Shown here: piece after piece, positions 31,555-41,390 of the stretch | How the letters are laid out: each line of letters opens with the position of its first letter | Position numbering within the stretch: position 1 is the first letter of the stretch | DNA from: Chryseobacterium capnotolerans | Lineage (GTDB): Bacteria > Bacteroidota > Bacteroidia > Flavobacteriales > Weeksellaceae | NCBI RefSeq assembly: GCF_021278965.1 | Contig: NZ_CP065589.1 | Location: 3,229,001-3,293,000, forward strand | Length of the DNA stretch: 64,000 nucleotides | Reading direction: 5' to 3' | Program-made: the position numbers and the translations under genes | The notes under the pieces: model-generated | Told to the model about the DNA's origin: nothing | Database searches by the model: none | The model's input: the letters and a program-made list of their open reading frames with translations, nothing else

Positions 31555-33822
31555 TTAAGCTTCAGTAGAAGGAGTCTGATCTTCAGCTGGTTTTTCAGCT
31601 TGTGGTCTTTGTCCTTCTGGTCTTCTCTGCCCATCCGGTCTTCTTTGTCCGTCTGGTCTACCTTGACCTTCTGGTCTCCCTTGTCCTTCTGGTCTTTCAG
31701 GTCTTGGAGGTCTTGGTAAAAGAACTTTACGTGAAAGCTTCATTTTCTTACGATCATCGTAACCCATAAATTTAACTTCTACTTCATCACCTTCAGCATA
31801 AGGAACTTTGTCTAAACGAGCCCATTCAATTTCAGAAATGTGAAGAAGACCTTCTGTTCCTTTAGCAATAGCAACGAAAGCTCCGAAGTCCATTACTTTC
31901 ACTACTTTACCTTTGTAAACTTCACCTACAACCGGTACGAAAGTAATTTCATTGATCTTCGCAATAGCAGCATTGATTTTCTCTCTGTCTGTTCCTGCAA
32001 TTTCGATACGTCCGATTTCTCCGATTTCTTCAATCGCAATAACCGTATCAGTATCTTTTTGTAATTGTTGGATAATTTTTCCACCAGGTCCTATAACAGC
32101 ACCAATGAAGTCTTTAGCGATCTCCATTACTACCATCTTCGGTGCGTGAGGTTTCACGTCTGTTCTAGGTGCAGCAATTGTTTCAGTGATTTTATTTAGG
32201 ATGTGTAATCTTCCGTCTTTAGCCTGCATCAAAGCTTTCTCCATGATATCCATAGAAAGTCCTTGAATTTTGATATCCATCTGACAAGCAGTGATACCAT
32301 CTGCAGTACCTGTTACTTTAAAGTCCATATCTCCAAGGTGATCTTCGTCTCCCAAGATATCAGAAAGTACAGTGAATTTACCTGACTTTGTATCAGTAAT
32401 TAATCCCATTGCAATACCAGAAACCGGTTTTGTAATCTGAACCCCCGCATCCATTAGTGCTAATGTTCCTGCACAAACAGTTGCCATTGAAGATGAACCG
32501 TTAGATTCAAGGATGTCAGAAACGATTCTGATGGTGTATGGATTTTCTGCTGGAATAACAGCTGTTAAAGCTCTCTGTGCTAAGTTTCCGTGTCCTACTT
32601 CTCTTCTTGAAGTTCCTCTTAAAGGTCTTGCTTCACCTGTAGAGAATGGAGGGAAGTTATAGTGTAGGAAGAATCTTTCGTCGTGCTGCGTAATTACGCT
32701 GTCGATCATGTTGGCATCCTTTACAGAACCTAAAGTTACAGCAGTTAAAGACTGAGTCTCTCCTCTGGTGAAGATTGCTGAACCGTGAGCTCCCGGAAGG
32801 TAATCGATTTCTGACCAGATCGGACGGATCGTTTGCGGATCACGACCATCTAGACGGATATTGTCTTCAAGGATCATCTGACGCATAGCTTCTTTCTCTA
32901 CGTCATGGTAATATACTTTAACGAAAGGAGTTACTCTTGCCAATTCTTCTTCGTTTTCAGCATACTGTGCTAAGAATTCTTCACGAATTGCTTTGAATTT
33001 ATCTCCTCTTTCTTCTTTATTAGATGGAGTCTTTGCTACTTCATATACTTTGTCATAGCACTCTTTCCATACTTTTTCACGAATTTCCTCATCGTGGTCT
33101 TCGTGGCTGTATTCTCTCTTAGGGAAAGCTTTTCCTACTTTTTCAGCTAATCTTTCCTGAGCTTCGATCTGCTTTTTGATCTCTGCATGAGCGAAATTGA
33201 TAGCTTCAAGCATTTCCTGCTCAGAAATCTCTTTCATTTCACCTTCTACCATTACGATGGAGTCTTTTGTAGCTCCCACCATAATATCGATATCAGATTT
33301 TAATAGGTTTTCATAGCTTGGGTTAACGGCTAATTGTCCGTCAATTCTTACTACTCTTGCTTCAGACATTGGTCCGTTGAAAGGAATATCTGTAATTGCA
33401 ATAGCTGCAGAAGCTGCCAAACCTGCTAAAGCTTCAGGCATTACTTCTTTATCGTAAGAAATTAATGAGATCATCACCTGTACTTCCGCGTGGAAATCTT
33501 CAGGGAAAAGAGGACGCAATACTCTGTCCACCAATCTCATTGTAAGCACTTCATCATCAGATGGTTTTGCTTCTCTACGGAAGAAATTTCCAGGAATTCT
33601 TCCACCTGCATAAAACTTTTCTCTATAATCTACTGTTAATGGTAAAAAGTCTACACCAGGATTTGCTTCTTTGTTGGCTACAACAGTTGCTAATAGCATT
33701 GTTCCACCACATTTCACCACTACAGATCCGTCAGCCTGCTTAGCCAGCTTTCCCGTTTCAATAGTGATTTCCCTTCCGTCTACAAGGGTAATCGTTTCTG
33801 TAAACGCTTGAGGTATACTCAT
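31555..33822 (-). CDS. pnp: Polyribonucleotide nucleotidyltransferase (PNPase)
   Basis: A 755-residue 3'-5' phosphorolytic exoribonuclease of the RNA degradosome. It has two RNase PH domains (residues ~10-230 and ~315-550, with [20 protein letters not shown]), a KH domain ([14 protein letters not shown], ~575-590) and an S1 domain ([20 protein letters not shown], ~640-660). The last ~50 residues are a basic, low-complexity tail of [12 protein letters not shown] repeats, a probable RNA- or partner-binding extension. rpsO lies about 3.6 kb away rather than adjacent. Confidence 0.97.
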   Translation of the reverse strand: MSIPQAFTETITLVDGREITIETGKLAKQADGSVVVKCGGTMLLATVVANKEANPGVDFLPLTVDYREKFYAGGRIPGNFFRREAKPSDDEVLTMRLVDRVLRPLFPEDFHAEVQVMISLISYDKEVMPEALAGLAASAAIAITDIPFNGPMSEARVVRIDGQLAVNPSYENLLKSDIDIMVGATKDSIVMVEGEMKEISEQEMLEAINFAHAEIKKQIEAQERLAEKVGKAFPKREYSHEDHDEEIREKVWKECYDKVYEVAKTPSNKEERGDKFKAIREEFLAQYAENEEELARVTPFVKVYYHDVEKEAMRQMILEDNIRLDGRDPQTIRPIWSEIDYLPGAHGSAIFTRGETQSLTAVTLGSVKDANMIDSVITQHDERFFLHYNFPPFSTGEARPLRGTSRREVGHGNLAQRALTAVIPAENPYTIRIVSDILESNGSSSMATVCAGTLALMDAGVQITKPVSGIAMGLITDTKSGKFTVLSDILGDEDHLGDMDFKVTGTADGITACQMDIKIQGLSMDIMEKALMQAKDGRLHILNKITETIAAPRTDVKPHAPKMVVMEIAKDFIGAVIGPGGKIIQQLQKDTDTVIAIEEIGEIGRIEIAGTDREKINAAIAKINEITFVPVVGEVYKGKVVKVMDFGAFVAIAKGTEGLLHISEIEWARLDKVPYAEGDEVEVKFMGYDDRKKMKLSRKVLLPRPPRPERPEGQGRPEGQGRPDGQRRPDGQRRPEGQRPQAEKPAEDQTPSTEA

Positions 33823-34258
33823 ATAATTTGCTTCTTTATACTCCGTATTGAGTATGATTAATATTTAAACTCTTTAAATTTTCGTTTGCAAAGGTACTAT
33901 ATAATAATGATATATTAAATTTTTCAATTGCATAAATAGACTGTCAAATTACAAAAATTTGGCTTTCAGTTTTATGAAAGTCTCAAAAATTAACATTAAT
34001 CATTCAAACACATTTATTATTTATCAAAACAACACCCATTTTTTCACGATATTGTATTGGAAAAACCCTGCTGTTTTTGTATTATTGTCTCAAAAAATGA
34101 AAATAATAGTGTACGATGATGAAAAGTATACATTTCATTATAAAAACCATTAAAATAATTGCAAAACCATAGGCTGATCCCTATATTTGCCCTACTTCAC
34201 CAAATACAATGCTGTAGGCAAAAAGCGAAGGAAGATTTCTTCCTTACACAATAAATAA
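33823..34258. other. Intergenic region with the pnp promoter
   Basis: On the minus strand TACCTTTG (33896-33889) is an exact -7 box, with a possible TTG at 33927-33925 somewhat farther away than usual. It would give pnp a leader of about 60 bases. The rest is AT-rich, and the leader of the sugar transporter lies at its right end; no gene is seen. Confidence 0.55.
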
Positions 34259-35679
34259 ATGTTTATGAATAATAAAGAAGTACCATCTCAAAGCAGGAAT
34301 TATACGGTTCCATTGATTACCATCACCCTGCTGTTTTTTATGTGGGGATTCATTACCTGTATGAATGACATCCTGATTCCTTACCTGAAACAACTATTCA
34401 ATCTCACCTTTTTCGAGTCTATGCTGGTACAGTTCTGCTTCTTTGGAGCTTACTTTATCGGATCTTTGATTTATTTTCTGATCTCTATTTCTCAAGGGGA
34501 TCCCATTAATAAAGTTGGATACAAAAAGGAATTCTTTTCGGAATCGGTTTAGCGGCATTAGGCTGCATCCTGTTTTATCCGGCCGCAACATTCTCTTATT
34601 ATCCTTTATTCCTCGGAGCATTATTTATTTTGGGATTAGGATTCACCGTGTTACAAATTACGGCCAATGCATACGTTTCTTTGCTTGGTTCAGAAGATTC
34701 TGCATCCAGCCGTTTAAATATGACCCAAGCTTTCAATGCTTTCGGAACAACGATTGCACCTGTCTTGGGAGGACATTTAATTTTCGAACTGTTTTCTGAG
34801 CCGGATGGAACCTTCAGTGCAGTTGCTACCAGAATACCTTATTTAATCTTCGCTGCCATTCTTTTATTGGTAGGGTTATTAATTTCAAGGGTAAAACTCC
34901 CTTCCTTTCAAATGGAAACAGAAGAAACCGTACAGGGTTGGGGTGCATTGAAATTCAACCACTTAAAATTCGGAGTTTTTGCGATGTTTTGCTACGTAGG
35001 TGGCGAAGTGGCGGTAGGAAGTTTCATTATCAGTTTCCTTGAAGAAACTATGAAATTCAATGAAGCGATCAGTAAAAATTACCTTTCCTTATATTGGGGT
35101 GGAGCAATGATCGGGCGTTTCTTAGGAGCAATTTCGTTAAATCATTCTATTAGCCAGGCTAAAAAAGCAATATTTATGCTGGGTGCCGCAGCGTTAGTAT
35201 TCCTTGTGATCTTCAGTATTGTAAACCTTAGCTTTGAGCAAATCAGCTTCTTCTTAGTATTTATATTACTCAATTTTGCTGCATTTTTTGTGGGCAAAGC
35301 TGCCCCGGCAAGAACCCTTTCCATCTTTGCGGCTATCAATGTCATTTTATTGATCTCTACCATGGTTAACCACGGCGAAATGGCGATGTACAGTGTTTTA
35401 GGAATCGGAATTTTTAATTCTATTATGTTCTCAAACATTTATACTCTGGCAATTTCAGGATTAGGAAAGTATACAAGTCAAGGTTCATCCTTAGTTGTTA
35501 TGGCGATTTTGGGCGGAGCAATTGTTCCTATTTTCCAGGGACTTTTAGCAGATCAGTTTGGAGTACAGCATTCATTTATCATTCCTGTTTTCTGCTATCT
35601 GATCATTCTAATTTTCGGAGCCTACTGCACAAAATACCTTGGGCACGTAGAAAGCGCTGAAGCGAAATCAGGACATTAA
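34259..35679 (+). pseudogene. FucP-type sugar MFS transporter, one frameshift
   Basis: The first ~88 residues (FFMWGFITCMNDILIPYLK, FFGAYFIGSLIYFL) and the long second frame (GLGFTVLQITANAYVSLLG and seven further membrane segments) form one protein when a single A is added to the A5 run at 34523-34527. The repaired length is about 474 residues with 12 membrane helices, normal for L-fucose/glucose-galactose:H+ symporters of this group. Substrate specificity cannot be read from the sequence. Confidence 0.85.
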
Positions 35680-35701
35680 TACGATATAAAAATATAATTT
35701 T

Positions 35702-35738
35702 AAAATAGGCTGCTTCAAAAAATGAAGCAGCCTATTTT
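35702..35738. terminator. Strong terminator hairpin
   Basis: A 16-bp perfect stem: AAAATAGGCTGCTTCA (35702-35717) with TGAAGCAGCCTATTTT (35723-35738) around a 5-base loop, followed by T's. It ends the sugar transporter gene. Confidence 0.85.
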
Positions 35739-36097
35739 TTCAGCCTATTTTCTATGTAGATAACCAATTTATTTTTAAACTACTTAGTCGCATAGATTAA
35801 AATCATTATTGTATTTGTAGCAATTAAAAAGTTATTCTAAAAATCTACGTCATCTGCAAAATCTGCAAGAGAATAATCTATCCATAATCAATTGTATCAA
35901 AGATAAAATCCTTACGCTTTAGAACAGAAAGCCTATAAAATCTTAGTGATCTAGTGTTTCCCAACATTATTATTTTGCCAACAACACACAAATTTATTGT
36001 ATTATACAACAATATTTTATCTTTCAAAACTCTAAGCATGTAACATTGTTTTCAAAATACCGACTTACTTTACAGAATATTAAAACTTTCAATCCTG
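35739..36097. other. Intergenic region without a visible gene
   Basis: AT-rich, with CTACGTCATCTGCAAAATC filler of the type also seen at about 7330-7370. The right end, TTGTTTTC (36044) to TTACTTTAC (36064), may be the promoter of the DUF4260 gene. Confidence 0.4.
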
Positions 36098-36457
36098 ATG
36101 AAAACTCAATTAAAACTTGAATACGCAGCCTTTTTAATCCTCGGAGTTTTCGCATTTGCCCAAACAGAATATTCCTGGTGGTGGTTTTCTGCTTTATTTC
36201 TTGCGCCTGATCTTTCTATGCTGGGTTATACTATCAATAATAAAATAGGTGCATTTTGTTATAATCTATTTCATCATTTTGGAGTAGCTATTATTGTTTA
36301 TCTTCTCGGAATAACCTTATCACTACCCTATTTACAAATGATTGGAGCCATTTTGTTATCTCATTCAGCTTTTGATAGAATATTAGGATATGGATTGAAA
36401 TATCCTGATAGTTTTCAGAATACGCATTTAGGTAAGATTGGGAAAAACAAAGAATAA
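36098..36457 (+). CDS. DUF4260 membrane protein
   Basis: A 119-residue protein with four hydrophobic segments and the DUF4260 pattern: LAPDLSMLGYTINNKIGAF (residues ~46-64), YNLFHHF (~66-72) and the terminal HSAFDRILGYGLKYPDSFQ. Role unknown. It converges on the next gene with only four bases between the stops. Confidence 0.85.
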   Translation: MKTQLKLEYAAFLILGVFAFAQTEYSWWWFSALFLAPDLSMLGYTINNKIGAFCYNLFHHFGVAIIVYLLGITLSLPYLQMIGAILLSHSAFDRILGYGLKYPDSFQNTHLGKIGKNKE

Positions 36458-36461
36458 TTGA

Positions 36462-37232
36462 TTATCCCCACCAAAACTGATTTAGATAATAATATTCATG
36501 CTGATGTTCTATGACAAAACAATTATTGTAAAAGGTTTTATAAGAAAAAATACGAGTGATATCGTAGATAAAAAGAGCGTCTATTAAAGCAAAAAGTGTA
36601 TTAGAAAATCCTTTGGAGTTTTCTGTATTCGCCTCAGTATCGTGTAAATATCTTTCTATAAAATTTTTCAAAAGCTGTTTATATTCTATGACGTTCAGTT
36701 CTTCAATACTATCATTGATCTCCAGCTCAATTTCCGAAATAGCTTTTCCTTTATAGAACTCAAAACTTTCAAAATAGTTTCCACCAATAAATTTTCTTCC
36801 CATATAAGGGTTTACAGCCATCAGAAACCCTTCAATAAGATTCATCTTATAATCTTCATTAAAAACTCTATTTCTATAAGCATCTGGAATTTCATAATTA
36901 TATTCTTCGAAATATCTGAAAGCTTTACTTGCCAGCCAAACAGTACGGGTACTGATAATATGTCCTTGCTTCAACTCTATCCGATTCATTAAAAGCTCAT
37001 TAACATAAAATTCACGTCCATACCAAAGATCATTTCTCTGAACCATATCAGACATATCATCATCTGTAATTTCCACATGAGTATCTTTCACACTCACCTC
37101 CTGTAGATTCTCGTTAAAAAAAACGTATGTATACCCTCCTTCAAGGTCTGCCTCTTTAGCAACTACTCTATATTCATCCTGAAACAGGTTTGTTTTTAAT
37201 GCACTCTCTTTATTTTTGAATCGTATTTTCAT
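36462..37232 (-). CDS. Uncharacterised 256-aa protein with a TTGCG-type promoter
   Basis: No family is recognised. The N-terminus (residues 1-50) looks like a small beta domain; the remainder is mixed helical with many aromatic residues (MDAL-type cores such as LFALIDALFIYDITRIF, ~215-231), ending HYYYLNQFWWG-like. It has no signal peptide or membrane segment. Its promoter (37282-37305) shares the layout of the rtcB and nucleotidyltransferase promoters, which may place it in the same regulon. Confidence 0.7.
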   Translation of the reverse strand: MKIRFKNKESALKTNLFQDEYRVVAKEADLEGGYTYVFFNENLQEVSVKDTHVEITDDDMSDMVQRNDLWYGREFYVNELLMNRIELKQGHIISTRTVWLASKAFRYFEEYNYEIPDAYRNRVFNEDYKMNLIEGFLMAVNPYMGRKFIGGNYFESFEFYKGKAISEIELEINDSIEELNVIEYKQLLKNFIERYLHDTEANTENSKGFSNTLFALIDALFIYDITRIFSYKTFYNNCFVIEHQHEYYYLNQFWWG

Positions 37233-37281
37233 AGTATGTTTTTTTATATTATTTCCTTTGAAGCTCTTGTTTTTGATAGTG

Positions 37282-37305
37282 CAAAGTAAAAAAACAAATA
37301 CGCAA
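37282..37305 (-). promoter_or_regulatory. Promoter with tandem TGCGYA motifs
   Basis: On the minus strand TTGCGTA begins at 37305 and TTTG lies at 37285-37282, a 20-base step as in the rtcB promoter. A second copy, CTGCGCA, lies 13 bases farther upstream. The gene start at 37232 is 50 bases downstream. Confidence 0.6.
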
Positions 37306-37386
37306 CCTTGTTGCGCAGAAAATATAATATGTTTTTTTATTCCTAAGTTTATATTTCGACTTTATCTCGGATGATATACAACAAAA

Positions 37387-37412
37387 AAAGCAACCTCTTT
37401 CGAAGTTGCTTT
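37387..37412 (-). terminator. Terminator of rpsO
   Basis: AAAGCAAC (37387-37394) pairs with GTTGCTTT (37405-37412); on the minus strand the stem is followed by a T-run. It lies about 20 bases after the rpsO stop. Confidence 0.75.
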
Positions 37413-37432
37413 ATTTTGAAAATCTTTATAGA

Positions 37433-37702
37433 TTATTTTCTTAGTCCTAATGCAGCAATAATTGCTCTATATCTTGCGATATCTTTTTTCTTAAGGTAAT
37501 CTAGTAAACTTTTTCTCTTACCTACTAATTTCACTAGAGATCTCTCTGTGTTGAAATCGTGACGGTTAGCCTTTAAGTGCTGAGATAAGTGATTAATTCT
37601 GAAAGTGAAAAGAGCGATTTGTCCTTCTGCGCTTCCTGTGTCCTGTGCAGATTTCCCGTGTTGTGCGAAAATTTCCTGCTTTTTGTCTGTTGTTAAGTAC
37701 AT
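37433..37702 (-). CDS. rpsO: 30S ribosomal protein S15
   Basis: An 89-residue S15 with family landmarks: FAQHGKSAQDTGSAEGQIAL (residues ~12-31), the 16S-binding HLKANRHDFNTERSLVKLVG and RKSLLDYLKKKD, ending YRAIIAALGLRK. It is a primary 16S rRNA-binding protein. Single-gene unit with its own promoter and terminator. Confidence 0.98.
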   Translation of the reverse strand: MYLTTDKKQEIFAQHGKSAQDTGSAEGQIALFTFRINHLSQHLKANRHDFNTERSLVKLVGKRKSLLDYLKKKDIARYRAIIAALGLRK

Positions 37703-37737
37703 TCCAATATTGTTTAATGATTATTATGTAACGGGTG

Positions 37738-37767
37738 CAAAATTACGACTATTTTTTGAATCTGCAA
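37738..37767 (-). promoter_or_regulatory. rpsO promoter
   Basis: On the minus strand TTG (37767-37765) and TAATTTTG (37745-37738) match the flavobacterial -33/-7 boxes with normal spacing. It lacks the CGYA extension found at the rtcB-type promoters, so it is a useful comparison. Confidence 0.7.
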
Positions 37768-37875
37768 ACATTATTGATTTCATAAATCAAATTTGATAGA
37801 AAAAAATGTTAAAAATTTCTTAATAAATTTTACACAATTCGACGAAAAGGCAGTAATTTTGCATTCGAATTACAA

Positions 37876-38424
37876 ATGAGAAAATTTATATTCTTTACAG
37901 CAGTTACTACTTTTTTATTCATTGGCTTTACCTCAGTAAAGGCACAGAAAAATGCTGATGACAAAATAAAGAAAGTTCTATACTTCAATCCTGAGGTAGA
38001 GCCTGATATTGATGAAATAAAAGAGCCTACCAATAACGCCTTCTTTGATGTTGTCTCTGATAACTTCAGCAGCAGAAGAAATAAAATGCTGCGTGCAGAA
38101 GTTCAGGTTTCCTACGACAGTATAGATAAGCAAACCATTTTAGATTACTGCTCAAATAACGATGCTGATTTTGCCATTGTATCCAAAGTCCGTTACTTCA
38201 AAGTTGGCTTTGGAAAATATGTGTTCTCTAATCAGGTGGTAGTAAGCATGAAACTTTTTGGGGCCGATGGAAATCTTGTGACAGAAACAGATCATGACAC
38301 TTATCGTAAAAACATGCGTCTTCTAGGCTCTACAGTTAATTCGGTGAAAATTGGTACAGAAGGCGCCATCAAAGGTATTATTAAAAAACTAAGAAAACTT
38401 AAGCCCACAGAGGCAGAACTATAA
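37876..38424 (+). CDS. Exported hypothetical protein
   Basis: A 182-residue protein with a signal peptide (residues 1-~23, ending SVKAQ). The mature part has YCSNNDADFAIVSKVRYFKVGFG (~90-112) and FSNQVVVSMKLFGADG (~116-131), resembling small periplasmic or secreted Bacteroidota proteins without assigned role. A TAATTTTG box at 37854-37861 gives a 14-base leader. Function unknown. Confidence 0.75.
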   Translation: MRKFIFFTAVTTFLFIGFTSVKAQKNADDKIKKVLYFNPEVEPDIDEIKEPTNNAFFDVVSDNFSSRRNKMLRAEVQVSYDSIDKQTILDYCSNNDADFAIVSKVRYFKVGFGKYVFSNQVVVSMKLFGADGNLVTETDHDTYRKNMRLLGSTVNSVKIGTEGAIKGIIKKLRKLKPTEAEL

Positions 38425-38691
38425 CATTTAAAAGTTCTAAATTCAATGTTAGACTGCTCTTCTACTGAGCATATTATTCTATTAAAGCATTGTCTATAAG
38501 CAATTTTACTTCATAAGTGAATCATCAATGATGCATATATTTTTCTTTTTTCCTTTAATTTGTCTTTGTTCAAAAGCCCAAAGATATTAGATGATACATT
38601 GATCTATATCTAACCGGCAAGGATTCTAACTTCAATAAAATTGCTTCTAATCTCACAAATTTCCTTACACTTAATTGGTTTTCAGTTAAAT
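38425..38691. other. Intergenic region without a visible gene
   Basis: AT-rich spacer between the exported protein and the peptide cassettes. I see no gene and no clear hairpin. Confidence 0.4.
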
Positions 38692-38759
38692 ATTTTCACC
38701 AATAGATGAATAATTGAAAATTATTTACTATTTTAGTCTGACAATAAAATCTAAATTAT
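38692..38759 (+). repeat. Promoter block of the bacteriocin-like cassettes (copy 1 of 3)
   Basis: About 68 bases (ATTTTCACCAATAGATGAAT... to ...AAATTAT) are repeated almost identically at 38995-39063 and, more divergently, at 39466-39536, each time directly before a peptide start codon. Within it TTGAAAAT and TATTTTAG sit as probable -33 and -7 boxes. Promoter and gene have been copied as one unit. Confidence 0.7.
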
Positions 38760-38906
38760 ATGAAAAATTTAAAGAAAATCAGTAGAGAATCAGCAAAGCA
38801 AATCAATGGAGGAGCTATTGCAAGATGCAGCAATACAAGACCATGCACAATAGGATGGTGTTGTGAGGGTGTTTGTAGTCCGTACATGTGTCCTATATTA
38901 GATTAG
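38760..38906 (+). CDS. Bacteriocin-like cysteine-rich peptide 1
   Basis: A 48-residue precursor: leader MKNLKKISRESAKQINGG with a double-glycine cleavage site (residues 17-18), then a core of about 30 residues with six cysteines spaced C-x5-C-x4-CC-x3-C-x4-C. This fits the 'bacteriocin-like' peptides of Chryseobacterium. Such leaders are cut by C39 peptidase-type ABC exporters; none is in this window. The core resembles a small disulfide knot. A strong terminator follows. Confidence 0.8.
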   Translation: MKNLKKISRESAKQINGGAIARCSNTRPCTIGWCCEGVCSPYMCPILD

Positions 38907-38923
38907 AAAATACAATTACATTT

Positions 38924-38948
38924 AGCATCTGTTTTTCAGATGCTTTTT
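38924..38948 (+). terminator. Terminator after peptide 1
   Basis: AGCATCTG (38924-38931) pairs with CAGATGCT (38937-38944), followed by T's. Each of the first cassettes thus has its own promoter. Confidence 0.75.
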
Positions 38949-39063
38949 TTATGACAGGATCAAAAAAAGCATAATTAACTGATTATCAATTAAATATTTT
39001 CACCAATAGATGGATAATTGAAAATTATTTACTATTTTAGTCTGACAATAAAATCTAAATTAT

Positions 39064-39207
39064 ATGAAAAATTTAAAGAAAATCAGTAGAGAATCAGCAA
39101 AGCAAATTAATGGCGGGAAGATTGACAAATGCAGTGACATCAATCCATGTTCTGTGGGATGGTGCTGCAATGGAATCTGTTCACCGTTCATTTGTCTGGA
39201 GTACTAA
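39064..39207 (+). CDS. Bacteriocin-like cysteine-rich peptide 2
   Basis: A 47-residue precursor whose 18-residue leader is identical to that of peptide 1. The core (KIDKCSDINPCSVGWCCNGI... ) keeps the six cysteines while other positions differ. The strong conservation of leader and upstream DNA against a varied core suggests duplication followed by diversification of the mature peptide. Confidence 0.8.
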   Translation: MKNLKKISRESAKQINGGKIDKCSDINPCSVGWCCNGICSPFICLEY

Positions 39208-39239
39208 CATTATTAAACTAACTATTTAAAACAAATCAC

Positions 39240-39386
39240 ATGAAAAATTTAAAGAAAATCAACAGGGAAGCACAAAAACAAATTCAAGGCAGCGGAATTA
39301 TTAAAAGATGTACGGAACATTATCAATGTCCGGGTGGAGCATGCTGCCGAAATGTATGTGTTCTCAATCCTTGTGCAATGGAATAA
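39240..39386 (+). CDS. Bacteriocin-like cysteine-rich peptide 3
   Basis: A 48-residue precursor, leader MKNLKKINREAQKQIQGSG, with Gly-Ser instead of Gly-Gly at the cleavage site. The core RCTEHYQCPGGACCRNVC...NPC keeps six cysteines. It starts 32 bases after peptide 2 without its own copy of the promoter block, so it is probably cotranscribed with peptide 2. A terminator hairpin follows. Confidence 0.75.
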   Translation: MKNLKKINREAQKQIQGSGIIKRCTEHYQCPGGACCRNVCVLNPCAME

Positions 39387-39398
39387 CCAGAAACTTTT

Positions 39399-39418
39399 AA
39401 CGCCTATTTCCAGGCGTT
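39399..39418 (+). terminator. Terminator after peptide 3
   Basis: AACGCCT (39399-39405) pairs with AGGCGTT (39412-39418), followed by T's. Confidence 0.7.
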
Positions 39419-39536
39419 TTTCATTCACACAAAACAATAAAAATCAAATATTTATTTCCAAATAATCATTTTCACCAACAAATGAATAATTGAAAAATAT
39501 TTATTATTTTAGTATAACAATTAAATCTAAAAAACT

Positions 39537-39680
39537 ATGAAAAATTTAAAGAAAATCAGTAGAGAAACTGCAAAGCAAATTAAGGGAGCGGGTCTTACAA
39601 GATGTACAGAGCACTCACAATGTATCTTCGGAATGTGCTGCAAAGGGGTTTGTATGGAATATATCTGTTTTGAAGAATAA
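39537..39680 (+). CDS. Bacteriocin-like cysteine-rich peptide 4
   Basis: A 47-residue precursor: leader MKNLKKISRETAKQIKGAG and a core RCTEHSQCIFGMCCKGVC...YIC with six cysteines. It is preceded by the third, most diverged copy of the promoter block. The core is closest to that of peptide 3. Confidence 0.78.
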   Translation: MKNLKKISRETAKQIKGAGLTRCTEHSQCIFGMCCKGVCMEYICFEE

Positions 39681-39709
39681 TTTGGAATTTTAATCTAAAA
39701 ACAATTCTC

Positions 39710-39883
39710 ATAAAAAATTCAAATCTTAAAAAGCTCAGCAGAAAGGAACAAAGAGCCATAAAAGTGAGCCTGTAAATGAAAAAATGCAGAAATACCTATC
39801 CTAAATGTGATTATGGAGAATGTTATATTGGAGGCATGTGCACTCCCTCTCCTATTTTAGAATGTGAACCTATTCTTGATTAA
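39710..39883 (+). pseudogene. Degenerate fifth bacteriocin-like peptide
   Basis: A related reading frame has ATA where the start ATG would be, a leader-like NSNLKKLSRKEQRAIK, and a stop codon at the position of the cleavage site. After it the core MKKCRNTYPKCDYGECYIGG continues to 39883 with further cysteines. Either the gene is dead or, given the indel problem in this sequence, a small error hides it. A hairpin near 39910-39932 follows. Confidence 0.55.
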
Positions 39884-40041
39884 AAGGATATTTTTAAATT
39901 TAATTTTTAACATCCACCCCGGTGGGTGTTTTTTAATGCTGTTTTCCAAGTTTTAGACTTTAATAAATCCTTAAATTTCCCAGTTTATTACTCAGTCTTA
40001 AAAATTTGAATTATTTTTGCATATCCTAAAAATTTCACGTT

Positions 40042-41364
40042 TTGAATTCTAGAGACGAACTTATCTTCAACCCTGCCGATATTGCCGAAACTCTCAGCGA
40101 ACTTCCAGCTGACGAGCGGCTGCTCGCATTCCTGAAGGTTCCGAAAGAGTACAAAGCAGAGGTTTTTTCTCATCTTGATCCGGATTTCCAGGAAGATACG
40201 ATCAGAAGCATCGGAAGTGACGAGGTTTCAGAAATTCTGAACGCCATGACTCCTGATGACAGAACTGCCCTTTTTGAAGACTTTCCTGATGAACTGATTA
40301 AGTACTCCATCAATCATCTTAATCCACAGGAAAGGAGAATTGCCCTGAAGCTTCTGGGCTACAATTCTGATTCTATTGCCCGTCTGATGACGCCTTATTA
40401 CATCCAGATCCGTAAGGAATGGAGCGTAAAACGATGTCTTCAACAGATCAAAAAGGTAGGAAAAAGAGTGGAAACCATGAACTACCTGTATGTAGTGGAT
40501 GAAAGAAACCGCCTGATTGATGACCTTGCTATTGGTACATTATTATTAGAAGAGGAAGATACTTTGGTATCTGATATTACAGATAATCACTTTGTAGCGA
40601 TTACTACCACAACATCAAAAGAAGATGCGGTAACCTATTTTGAAAAATATGACCGTGGTGCATTACCTATTATTACAGAAGCAGGAGTTTTAGTAGGAAT
40701 TGTTACCATTGATGACATCCTTGACCAGATTGAACAACAAAATACCGAGGATATCCAGAAGTTCGGGGGATTGGAAGCATTAGATCTTCCCTATACTCAA
40801 ACTTCCTGGACCGAAATGATTAAAAAAAGGGCAACCTGGTTAATCATCCTGTTTGTTTCTGAAATGCTGACTGCCTCTGCAATGGGATATTTCGATAAGG
40901 AAATTGAAAAAGCAGTAGTTCTTGCCTTATTTGTTCCTTTAATTATTTCCAGTGGAGGTAATTCAGGATCACAGGCTGCAACATTGATTATCCGTGCAAT
41001 GGCCCTTCAGGAGATCAATCTTAAAGACTGGTGGTACGTTATGAGGAAGGAAATCATCTCCGGATTATGTCTGGGTGCTATTCTGGGACTTATCGGTTTT
41101 ATCAGAATTATGCTGTGGCAGAAAGTTGGCCTTTTTGATTATGGCCAATATTGGGTATATGTAGGACTCAGTGTATCTGTTTCTTTGATTGCGATTGTGC
41201 TATGGGGAACTTTATCAGGTTCTATGATTCCGTTTGTTTTAAAGAAGCTAAAGCTAGACCCTGCAACATCTTCTGCTCCATTTGTAGCAACCTTAGTAGA
41301 TGTTACCGGATTAATCATCTATTTTACAGTAGCTGGATTTTTCTTAACCGGAAAACTTTTGTAA
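40042..41364 (+). CDS. mgtE: Magnesium transporter MgtE
   Basis: A 440-residue Mg2+ channel: N-domain (residues ~10-130, [15 protein letters not shown]), two CBS domains (~135-255, with [15 protein letters not shown] and [22 protein letters not shown]), a linker helix, and five membrane helices with [16 protein letters not shown] (~303-318). The start is TTG at 40042: an in-frame TAA lies just upstream and no ATG fits the domain start. Confidence 0.94.
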   Translation: MNSRDELIFNPADIAETLSELPADERLLAFLKVPKEYKAEVFSHLDPDFQEDTIRSIGSDEVSEILNAMTPDDRTALFEDFPDELIKYSINHLNPQERRIALKLLGYNSDSIARLMTPYYIQIRKEWSVKRCLQQIKKVGKRVETMNYLYVVDERNRLIDDLAIGTLLLEEEDTLVSDITDNHFVAITTTTSKEDAVTYFEKYDRGALPIITEAGVLVGIVTIDDILDQIEQQNTEDIQKFGGLEALDLPYTQTSWTEMIKKRATWLIILFVSEMLTASAMGYFDKEIEKAVVLALFVPLIISSGGNSGSQAATLIIRAMALQEINLKDWWYVMRKEIISGLCLGAILGLIGFIRIMLWQKVGLFDYGQYWVYVGLSVSVSLIAIVLWGTLSGSMIPFVLKKLKLDPATSSAPFVATLVDVTGLIIYFTVAGFFLTGKLL

Positions 41365-41390
41365 TTTTAGGCATCATCTAACATGCCAAT

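Noticed and set aside
33959..34153. 64-aa frame between pnp and the sugar transporter
   Set aside because: Low-complexity, AT-driven composition, no promoter or family features.
34394..34799. Separate small genes inside the sugar transporter
   Set aside because: They are out-of-frame readings caused by one missing A at 34523-34527.
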